Origin: Flemingiibacterium sp045578725
Lineage (GTDB): Bacteria > Bacillota > Clostridia > Oscillospirales > CAG-272
Reading direction: 5' to 3'
Assembly: GCA_045578725.1 (NCBI GenBank)
Contig: JAZNKS010000052.1
Coordinates: 9,610 to 73,609, forward strand
DNA: 64,000 nt
Part shown: positions 25,472 through 31,673 of the stretch, in pieces
Layout of the letters: each line of letters opens with the position of its first letter
Numbering within the stretch: position 1 is the stretch's first letter
Position numbers and translations under genes: made by a program
The notes under the pieces: model-generated
Seen by the model: the letters and a program-made list of their open reading frames with translations, nothing else
Database searches by the model: none
What the model was told of the DNA's origin: nothing

Positions 25472-26308
25472 ATGTTAGTCAATCTGAACGATGTTCTTCG
25501 TCCGGCCCGCGAAATGGGCTATGCTGTGGGCCTGTTCAACACTACCGATACCGATATGCTTCAGGCAGCCATTGAGGCGGCCGAGGAGCTTCGCTCGCCG
25601 ATTATCATCGGCACAGCGGAGGTTCTTCTCCCGTCCGGTGAGCTGCAGCTGATCGCACCGTCGATCTTACACAAGGCAAGACAGGCTTCGGTGCCGGTTG
25701 TTGTCCACTACGATCACGGCCTTACCTTTGAGCGCTGCATGGAAGCCCTCAAGCTCGGCTTCTCCAGCGTTATGTATGACGGCTCGGCCAAGGATTACGA
25801 AACGAATATCGCCGAAACCCGCGAGATCGTGAAGATCGCGCACGCTTTCGGTGCATCCGTTGAAGGTGAAATCGGCCATGTCGGCAATGCAGACAGCGAG
25901 GACAATGCGGATACCGACGGCTACACGACCTGCGCGGAGGCACTCACCTATCTGAAGGATACCGGCGTGGATGCGCTTGCCATCGCCATCGGAACCGCGC
26001 ACGGCGCATACAAAAAGAAACCGAAGCTGGATTTTGATCGTCTGAGCCAAATCCGCGGCGCAGTAGATGTTCCGCTGGTGCTTCACGGCGGCTCCGGTTT
26101 GAGTGATGATGATTTCCGCACGGCGGTCAAGCGAGGCATTGCCAAGGTGAACATTTTCACCGATCTCTGCCTGGCCGGTAATCGCGCCATGGCGGAAGGC
26201 CTTGCCGCAAACGAAGCCTATCTGACGATCCGCGACCGTAAGGTGGAGGCCATCAAGGCGGCGGTTATGGAAAAGATGCGCCTGTTCGGCTCCGAGGGAC
26301 GCGCATAA
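25472..26308 (+). CDS. Class II (zinc) ketose-bisphosphate aldolase
   Basis: 278 residues, the length of GatY/KbaY/FbaA-type aldolases. Zinc and substrate motifs are present: HYDHGL (His, catalytic Asp), EGEIGHVG (Glu), GTAHGAYK (His) and LHGGSGL (His). It cleaves a ketose (bis)phosphate into dihydroxyacetone phosphate and an aldehyde. It has a GGAGG site and sits in the same unit as the HTH-PfkB gene, so the kinase probably makes its substrate. Fructose- or tagatose-type specificity cannot be decided. Confidence 0.9.
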   Translation: MLVNLNDVLRPAREMGYAVGLFNTTDTDMLQAAIEAAEELRSPIIIGTAEVLLPSGELQLIAPSILHKARQASVPVVVHYDHGLTFERCMEALKLGFSSVMYDGSAKDYETNIAETREIVKIAHAFGASVEGEIGHVGNADSEDNADTDGYTTCAEALTYLKDTGVDALAIAIGTAHGAYKKKPKLDFDRLSQIRGAVDVPLVLHGGSGLSDDDFRTAVKRGIAKVNIFTDLCLAGNRAMAEGLAANEAYLTIRDRKVEAIKAAVMEKMRLFGSEGRA

Positions 26309-26315
26309 TCAGGAC

Positions 26316-26344
26316 TTGCAAAAATCGGCTGTATGTGATATAAT
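26316..26344 (+). promoter_or_regulatory. Promoter of the HD gene, inside a terminator hairpin
   Basis: TTGCAA (26316-26321), 17 bp, TATAAT (26339-26344) with an extended TGn. The -10 box lies in the loop of the terminator at 26324-26367. Confidence 0.8.
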
Positions 26345-26367
26345 AAATCCATACAGCTGATTTTTTT
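26324..26367 (+). terminator. Terminator of the aldolase operon, containing the next promoter
   Basis: 12-bp stem with one mismatch (ATCGGCTGTATG 26324-26335 with CATACAGCTGAT 26350-26361), 14-nt loop, and a run of seven T ending at 26367. Confidence 0.7.
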
Positions 26368-26379
26368 GAGGTCCTGCCA

Positions 26380-26946
26380 ATGAAACCAAGAGAGCTGATC
26401 ACCTTTCTGTCGGTGATCGAAAAACTGAAATGCAATACCCGCCATTCCTGGACATCCTCCGGGCGCAGGGAAAGCGTGGCCGAGCATTCGTGGCGGCTGG
26501 CCGTGATGGCTATGCTTTGCGCCGATGAGTATCCGGAGCTGGACATCAACCGTGTGATCCGGATGTGTCTTGTACATGATTTCGGCGAGGCGATCACCGG
26601 CGATATTCCATCCTTCTATAAAAACGGCGCCGATGAGGAAAAAGAGAGCCGGGCGATTGAGGAGCTGCTTTTGATGCTTCCCGATCCGTATACCGGCGAG
26701 CTTCGAGCGCTGTTTGATGAAATGGAGGCACTTGCGACACCGGAGTCGAAGCTTTTCAAGGCGCTTGATAACATGGAGGCGGTTCTGTCCCATAATGAGG
26801 CGAATCTGTCCACCTGGCTTCCGCTGGAATTCACCGAAAATCTGGTGTATGGGGAGAAAAATGCGGCCTGGTCGGAGTGGACACGTCTTCTGCGGGAGCA
26901 GATGCGTGCCGATTCGGAGGAAAAAATCCGCCGGGAAGGGAAATAA
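26380..26946 (+). CDS. HD-domain phosphohydrolase (YfbR/HDDC2 type)
   Basis: 188 residues. The HD metal-binding set is visible: SVAEHSWRLAVMA (first His), MCLVHDFGEAITGDIP (His-Asp) and KALDNMEAVL (last Asp). This layout matches YfbR/HDDC2-type 5'-deoxynucleotidases, so it likely removes phosphate from dNMPs or related nucleotides. Monocistronic: promoter inside the preceding terminator, and a bidirectional terminator after it. Confidence 0.85.
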   Translation: MKPRELITFLSVIEKLKCNTRHSWTSSGRRESVAEHSWRLAVMAMLCADEYPELDINRVIRMCLVHDFGEAITGDIPSFYKNGADEEKESRAIEELLLMLPDPYTGELRALFDEMEALATPESKLFKALDNMEAVLSHNEANLSTWLPLEFTENLVYGEKNAAWSEWTRLLREQMRADSEEKIRREGK

Positions 26947-26950
26947 CAGC

Positions 26951-26987
26951 AAAAAATCCGCCGTCCGGTAGGACAGCGGATTTTTTT
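26951..26987. terminator. Bidirectional terminator between HD gene and glycosidase gene
   Basis: Stem ATCCGC-GTCC / GGAC-GCGGAT with one mismatch and loop GGTA, flanked by A6 on the left and T7 on the right, so it works for both convergent genes. Confidence 0.9.
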
Positions 26988-26996
26988 GTGTCGGGA

Positions 26997-28943
26997 TTAT
27001 TCAACAACCTCGATGATATCGTGGAGGTCGACGCGGCCAACCTCTACATAGGCGCGGCCGTCGCGGTATTCAAAGGGAAGCTCACGGTTGTCAGGACGGA
27101 GGATCAGCGCCTTCGGAGCCTTGTCAAGCGCGATGGAGAGCTTGATGTCAACGATCGGAGGGATGAAGTCCTCGGTACCGGTGGAAATGCTTCCGTGATT
27201 GCCGTTGGCATTGACCAGCTGGATGAAGAGCTTGCCGTCCTTCTTCAGATTGACGATTTCCAGCATACCGAGCGCGGATTCAATCTTGGTGGCAGGCGTA
27301 TAGAGCTTGTCGCAGATGGTACGGATCAGATCGCGGTGCGTGCACTGAACGCAGTCATAGTACTGACCGCCGAGATCGGCCGCCAGCGCGGTGACGGTAC
27401 CTTTACCGAAGGGAATGATGACAGCGGCAGATTCGTTTGCTGCACGGGGGGCGCCACCCATCTTGGCCACAACCTCGCCCTGTGCGGTGACATTGTGGGC
27501 ATCGCGGAGCATACCGAATGCCTCGCCGTCAACGGTGTACCACATCCATGCCTCCTCGCGCTTTTCACTGTCAAGCGTGAGCGGAACGCCGGCTTTGGCG
27601 AATACATCGCAGACCTTGCGGCCGGCCAGCAGCAGATTGCCGCCGTTCTTTGCGTAGTCAAGAAGCTCGGCGATCATTTCCGGCTCCAGGCCCTCGAACA
27701 GTTCGGGGATGGCGATCAGCTTGTAATCGCTGCAATGGCCCTTCAGCGTATGCTCGCAGGCGATTTCGGTGGAATGACCGGTGTCGCAGAGAACGCAGGT
27801 CAGACCGGCGGCGCGGTTCATGCCGCAGCGGCTGAACAGGTTGCCGGATTCACGGTAGCGGTCGAAGGTGGAGAGCAGAACAACGGCCTCGTGCTCGGGA
27901 TTGCCGTGTACGCAGTAATCCTGACGGGCGCGGACATAGTCGGCGACCGGCTTCATGCGGCGGATCTGATCAATACGGGGCGAGCCGTCGGGATACTGGG
28001 TGATGTAGTTCTGGAAGCCGCCGCCGACAGCCAGTACGGTTGCCGCTTCCTGCATGATCTGAATCGGATGCTTGGGAAGACCGCCGGGCTTGCCGTTCTG
28101 CATGGCGCGGAAGTTCCAGGCCATGAGATCCCATGTGCGGCCCTGCTGTGCGAGCGAACGGCCGGCATAGCGGGCGATATTGAAGGCATTCCAGGGCGAG
28201 AAGTCGCCGGACAGAAAGTCAACGCCGGCACAGACTTCCTCGGGCATATGGTCCGAAAAGGCCCAGTTGGATGCGATCTGGAAGTTCGGGTACTTGGCAT
28301 GAACCGTATCGGTGTAATGGCGGACATAGCGGCGGAAGAGCTCGCGGTTGAAGTCGCGGTATTCCACATAGTAAGGATCCTCACGCTTGACGGGAAGCTG
28401 ACCGTTCAGCGAAATGCCGGTTTCCTTTTCGAAAGCCGCGATGGTGTCGGGATGATAGTCAAGGCAGGTGCCCCAGCATTCGCCATCGATCCAGATGCCG
28501 TCCACACCGTACTTGCCGGCCAGCTCCATCATCTGCGGAATGAGCAGATTGTCGGCATAGCCGCCCATCGTGCGGGTTACGCTCTCGGAACGGGTACCGT
28601 CCGCATTGACAACGGCATCCTCCGGATGTTCCTTGCAGTAGCGGTTGTCGATGACACCGGAATAGTGCATATAGAGGGCAACGCCTTCCTCACGGGTAAC
28701 GCGGCGCCACATGGCAAGCGGGTCGCCGATGATTTCGGGCATGGCGTTTTCGCACGCGGTGGGATAGGAAGCCCAGCCGGGATGACCCTTGCAGTCGATC
28801 TGCAGAAAGTCGGGCCGGATGAGCTGGCAGATTTCGCGGATCTCTTCCTCCTTCAGTGTCGCACCGACTGCCGGACGGCCCGGGTAGGGGCTGGCATGAA
28901 AGTCGAAGTGAAGGCCGAATACACTCTCGGAACGTTTTTTCAT
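26997..28943 (-). CDS. TIM-barrel glycoside hydrolase-like protein with GATase-like middle domain
   Basis: 648 residues, no signal peptide, so intracellular. The N-terminal half is a probable (beta/alpha)8 barrel: FGLHFDFHASP, FLQIDCKGHPGW, YGVDGIWIDGECWGTCLDYHP (acidic residues after a strand, as in GH active sites) and FQIASNWAFSDHM. The middle (EHEAVVLLSTFDRYRESG ... YKLIAIPELFEGLEPEMIAELLDYAKNGGNLLLAG) reads like a beta-galactosidase trimerisation/GATase-like fold, and the C-terminus is beta-rich. Sugar specificity is unknown; alpha-fucosidase-like or GH42-like relatives are possible. ATG 28943 has GGAGG upstream. Single gene. Confidence 0.7.
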   Translation of the reverse strand: MKKRSESVFGLHFDFHASPYPGRPAVGATLKEEEIREICQLIRPDFLQIDCKGHPGWASYPTACENAMPEIIGDPLAMWRRVTREEGVALYMHYSGVIDNRYCKEHPEDAVVNADGTRSESVTRTMGGYADNLLIPQMMELAGKYGVDGIWIDGECWGTCLDYHPDTIAAFEKETGISLNGQLPVKREDPYYVEYRDFNRELFRRYVRHYTDTVHAKYPNFQIASNWAFSDHMPEEVCAGVDFLSGDFSPWNAFNIARYAGRSLAQQGRTWDLMAWNFRAMQNGKPGGLPKHPIQIMQEAATVLAVGGGFQNYITQYPDGSPRIDQIRRMKPVADYVRARQDYCVHGNPEHEAVVLLSTFDRYRESGNLFSRCGMNRAAGLTCVLCDTGHSTEIACEHTLKGHCSDYKLIAIPELFEGLEPEMIAELLDYAKNGGNLLLAGRKVCDVFAKAGVPLTLDSEKREEAWMWYTVDGEAFGMLRDAHNVTAQGEVVAKMGGAPRAANESAAVIIPFGKGTVTALAADLGGQYYDCVQCTHRDLIRTICDKLYTPATKIESALGMLEIVNLKKDGKLFIQLVNANGNHGSISTGTEDFIPPIVDIKLSIALDKAPKALILRPDNRELPFEYRDGRAYVEVGRVDLHDIIEVVE

Positions 28944-29001
28944 GATGGTATCCTCCGTTGACGGAAAATTTGAGGGAGCGGCTGTTTCTGCCGCTGATTT
29001 C

Positions 29002-29030
29002 ATTATAACATGGTTGCATCCGGAAGTCAA
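29002..29030 (-). promoter_or_regulatory. Promoter of the TIM-barrel glycosidase gene
   Basis: Minus strand TTGACT (29025-29030), 17 bp, TATAAT (29002-29007). Confidence 0.85.
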
Positions 29031-29062
29031 GAAAAGAATTTTTTATTTTTTTCAAAAAGGTA

Positions 29063-29091
29063 TTGACAATTCCTGCAGGGCGTGGTATAAT
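29063..29091 (+). promoter_or_regulatory. Strong promoter upstream of the DUF2828 leader RNA
   Basis: Perfect TTGACA (29063-29068), 17 bp, TATAAT (29086-29091). Transcription should begin near 29098. Confidence 0.9.
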
Positions 29092-29097
29092 ATATAA

Positions 29098-29201
29098 CAC
29101 GCCACAAGAGACGGCGTACAATTTCAGACCTTTGTTTTTATAAGTGAGCATTTTTCGACGGGAGATTTATGCCCATTTATAAAAACAAAGGTCTCTTTTT
29201 T
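29098..29201 (+). ncRNA. Candidate small RNA / attenuator in front of DUF2828 gene
   Basis: Between the predicted start (about 29098) and a terminator-like end lies a unit of about 104 nt. It begins with a small hairpin (ACGCC 29099-29103 / GGCGT 29113-29117). A 26-bp inverted repeat follows (29126-29151 with 29169-29194; only one mismatch and one G-T pair; 18 bp of it perfect) with a 17-nt loop, then six T at 29196-29201. It can be a free small RNA ended by an intrinsic terminator, or a premature-termination leader of the DUF2828 gene 236 nt downstream. An RNA-binding Ro60-like protein right after it makes a Y-RNA-type partner conceivable. Confidence 0.5.
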
Positions 29202-29436
29202 CCGTTCCTTGACAATTTCATACCGCAAATCCTGCCCGGCAGGCAGAACGACACGCACAGCAGCCTCATATTTTTCAAATACATGATTTTGAATGCTGTT
29301 TGGCACCGCCGCACGCGGTGCGGACATTCCGATGTCCATTTTTCGCAAATCCCTACAACTGAATACCTTATGTCAAAACGTGTCGTGACCCGCCGGGCGG
29401 GCAAAAAAACAACTATAAATTAAGGAGGAAAATCTT
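29202..29436 (+). other. Second half of the DUF2828 leader region
   Basis: No convincing gene. Contains two small adjacent hairpins, GCACCGC-CGCAC-GCGGTGC and GGACAT-TCCG-ATGTCC followed by ATTTTT (near 29302-29344), a GC-rich CCCGCC/GGGCGGG palindrome near 29391-29402, then the strong AAGGAGG ribosome site of the DUF2828 gene. Open frames here (29169-29423 plus, 29124-29348 minus) show no recognisable protein. Confidence 0.5.
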
Positions 29437-30897
29437 ATGCTGAATCAACTGATGCATGAGCAGAACCGCACGCGGACCGAAAACGGCGCCCTTGCCTGGC
29501 ATTCCACGGGCGGATGCTGCCTTGATTTCTTTGCGGCTGCCGGCGCTGTCCGCGGTGCGGAGGATGAGCGGGTGCTGAATCTGTTTCTCCGTGCCTATGC
29601 GGAGAATCCCGACGATGCGATGAAGATCCTGTTTTATGCCCGGGATGTACGGGGCGGGCTTGGCGAGCGGCGGATTTTCCGCCTGATTCTGAGCCGGATG
29701 GCCTTTACGCATCCCGAAAGTGCGGCAAGAAATCTGGCTCACATTCCCGAGTACGGGCGGTGGGACGATATGCTGGCCGTGCTGGATACCCCCTGCGAAG
29801 CGGAGGCGGCCCGACTGATCGGCCGTCAGCTGGAGCGGGACAGACAGGCGATGGCTGCAGGAAAATCCGTATCCCTTTTAGCCAAGTGGCTGCCCTCGCT
29901 GAACACTTCGTCCTCGGCTACACGGGAGCAGGCCGGAAAGCTCCGCCGATTACTCGGCATGAACGAGCGGGAATACCGGCGGTGCCTGTCCTCGCTCCGA
30001 GCGGCATCAAAAGTGCTGGAGTGCGATCTCTCGCGCGGCGATTATGGCTTTACCTACGAAAAGCTGCCCTCCAAGGCGCTTCTTCAGTACCGGCGCGCCT
30101 TTCTTCGTCATGATAAGAAGCGCTATCGGAAGTATCTGGAGGATGTGCTCGCCGGCCGGGCTAAGGGAAAGGCCGCGGCGCTTTATCCCTATGAGTTGGT
30201 GCAGAGATGCATCGATGAGCGGGTACAGACCGATGACGAAATCCATGCGCTGGATGCCGCATGGCGATCCCTGCCCGACTTCACCGACGGGCGGAATGCG
30301 CTGGCGGTGGTGGACGGCTCCGGCTCCATGTACTGGGGCGAAGGATCGCCGCGTCCGATTGATGTAGCGCTCTCGCTTGGACTCTATTTCGCCGAGCGGA
30401 ACCGGGGGCACTTCCGCAATCATTTCATCACCTTCTCCGAGTCGCCCCGGCTGGTGAAGGTGCAGGGCCGCAATCTGCGCGATCGGGTGCAGTACTGCAT
30501 GAGCTACAACGAGGTTGCCAACACCGATCTCTACAATGTGTTCATGCTGATTCTGGTCACCGCAATCAAAAATCACCTGCCGCAGGAGGAGCTGCCCGAG
30601 CTGCTGTATATCCTGTCGGATATGGAATTCGACCGCGGTGTCACTCCGGATAAAACGGTTTATCAGGATGCAAAGGAAAAATTTGAGGAATACGGCTACC
30701 GTCTGCCGACGGTGGTATATTGGAATATCGCCAGCCGGAACGAGCAGTATCCGGTTATGGCAGACGAGAACGGAACGGCGCTGGTTTCCGGCGCCAGCCC
30801 GTCGGTCTTTTCCCTGATGATGGAACAGAATATCACGCCGGATGCGCTGATGCGGCAGGTACTGGACAGCGACCGGTACCGCGCGATCTGCGCCTGA
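29437..30897 (+). CDS. DUF2828 protein (Ro60/TROVE-like with vWA domain)
   Basis: 486 residues. The N-terminal part matches the DUF2828 pattern: TENGALAWHSTGGCCLDFF, AMKILFYARDVRGGLGERRIFR and IPEYGRWDDML. These parallel the HEAT-like TROVE domain of Ro60/Rsr. The C-terminal part is a von Willebrand A domain with the MIDAS motif VVDGSGSM (Asp about 292) and ILSDMEF. Ro60-type proteins bind Y RNAs and misfolded RNAs; the RNA-binding role of DUF2828 itself is inferred. AAGGAGG is 10 nt before ATG 29437. It is followed after 17 nt by a metallophosphatase gene, forming a two-gene operon. Confidence 0.85.
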   Translation: MLNQLMHEQNRTRTENGALAWHSTGGCCLDFFAAAGAVRGAEDERVLNLFLRAYAENPDDAMKILFYARDVRGGLGERRIFRLILSRMAFTHPESAARNLAHIPEYGRWDDMLAVLDTPCEAEAARLIGRQLERDRQAMAAGKSVSLLAKWLPSLNTSSSATREQAGKLRRLLGMNEREYRRCLSSLRAASKVLECDLSRGDYGFTYEKLPSKALLQYRRAFLRHDKKRYRKYLEDVLAGRAKGKAAALYPYELVQRCIDERVQTDDEIHALDAAWRSLPDFTDGRNALAVVDGSGSMYWGEGSPRPIDVALSLGLYFAERNRGHFRNHFITFSESPRLVKVQGRNLRDRVQYCMSYNEVANTDLYNVFMLILVTAIKNHLPQEELPELLYILSDMEFDRGVTPDKTVYQDAKEKFEEYGYRLPTVVYWNIASRNEQYPVMADENGTALVSGASPSVFSLMMEQNITPDALMRQVLDSDRYRAICA

Positions 30898-30914
30898 AGG
30901 AAAGGAGAATTGGC

Positions 30915-31616
30915 TTGACTTATGTAATGTCTGACCTCCACGGTCAGTATGAAAAATACGCGGCGATGCTGAAGACGATCCGCTTTTCGGATTCGGATGA
31001 GCTGTATGTGCTCGGCGATGTGGTGGATCGCGGCCCGTCGCCGATGAAGATTCTGACGGATATGAGTATGCGGCCCAATGTGTACCCGATCATGGGCAAC
31101 CATGATTCGATCGCTCTGCAGATTCTTTCCCGGCTTCAGGTGGAGATTACCGAGGAGAATTACGCCACCCAGATCAATGCCGGGCTGATGCAGGCGATGC
31201 TTGCCTGGCAAATGGAGGGCGGCAATGAAACGATCACCGATTTCCGCCGCCTTTCGCCGGACGATCGGGACTTTATCCTCGATTATCTCTCCGATTTTGC
31301 TCCCTATGAGGAATTAAAGGTGAAGGGAGAGCGCTTTCTGTTGGTTCACGGGGGGCTTGACAGCTTCGATCCCGCCCGCCCGATCGAGGATTATGCGCTC
31401 CATGAGCTGACCGATGCACGTGCCGATTACACCCGCCGCTATTTTGAGGATCGCTGGTTGGTGACCGGGCACACGCCGACCGCCTATATCGGCAGGGAAT
31501 GGGCGGGGCGGATCTACCGTGGGAACGGGCATATTGCCGTTGACAGCGGGGCCTGCTTCGGAAAGCCGCTCGGATGTATCCGTCTGGAGGATTTCCGGGA
31601 GTTTTATGCGGAATAA
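30915..31616 (+). CDS. Calcineurin-like (PPP-type) metallophosphatase
   Basis: 233 residues. Typical phosphoesterase motifs: SDLHGQYEKY (D-x-H), LGDVVDRGP (GDxxDRG), MGNHDS (GNHD), VHGGLD and TGHTPT, as in bacterial PrpA/ApaH-like protein or nucleotide phosphatases. The start is TTG 30915 (AAAGGAG 7 nt upstream), giving MTYVMSDLHG; ATG 30927 is the alternative but would lose two strand residues. Second gene of the DUF2828 operon. It might act on RNA ends, phosphoproteins or dinucleotides; the context favours an RNA-linked role only weakly. A strong terminator follows. Confidence 0.88.
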   Translation: MTYVMSDLHGQYEKYAAMLKTIRFSDSDELYVLGDVVDRGPSPMKILTDMSMRPNVYPIMGNHDSIALQILSRLQVEITEENYATQINAGLMQAMLAWQMEGGNETITDFRRLSPDDRDFILDYLSDFAPYEELKVKGERFLLVHGGLDSFDPARPIEDYALHELTDARADYTRRYFEDRWLVTGHTPTAYIGREWAGRIYRGNGHIAVDSGACFGKPLGCIRLEDFREFYAE

Positions 31617-31621
31617 ACGAA

Positions 31622-31662
31622 CCGGGCTGTGTACGCGGAATGTACACAGCCCGGATTTTTTT
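31622..31662 (+). terminator. Terminator of the DUF2828-phosphatase operon
   Basis: Perfect 13-bp stem CCGGGCTGTGTAC / GTACACAGCCCGG with a 7-nt loop, then seven T (31656-31662). Confidence 0.93.
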
Positions 31663-31673
31663 ATGGATGGGAA

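Noticed and set aside
23326..25482. 718-codon minus-strand open frame across two kinase genes
   Set aside because: It runs antisense over two clear PfkB genes and gives low-complexity sequence without a domain.
26877..28961. 694-codon plus-strand open frame opposite the TIM-barrel glycosidase
   Set aside because: Shadow of GC-rich third positions; the minus-strand gene has promoter, ribosome site and conserved motifs.
29209..29240. Second promoter beginning TTGACA at 29209
   Set aside because: No -10-like sequence lies at 16-18 bp; the region there is GC-rich.
29124..29348. 74-codon minus-strand ORF in the same leader
   Set aside because: No promoter or ribosome site on that strand and no recognisable protein; the segment is mostly hairpins.
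29169..29423. 84-codon ORF with GGGAG before its ATG inside the DUF2828 leader
   Set aside because: Its start lies in the terminator stem and the translation shows no domain; kept only as a possible leader peptide, not called as a gene.
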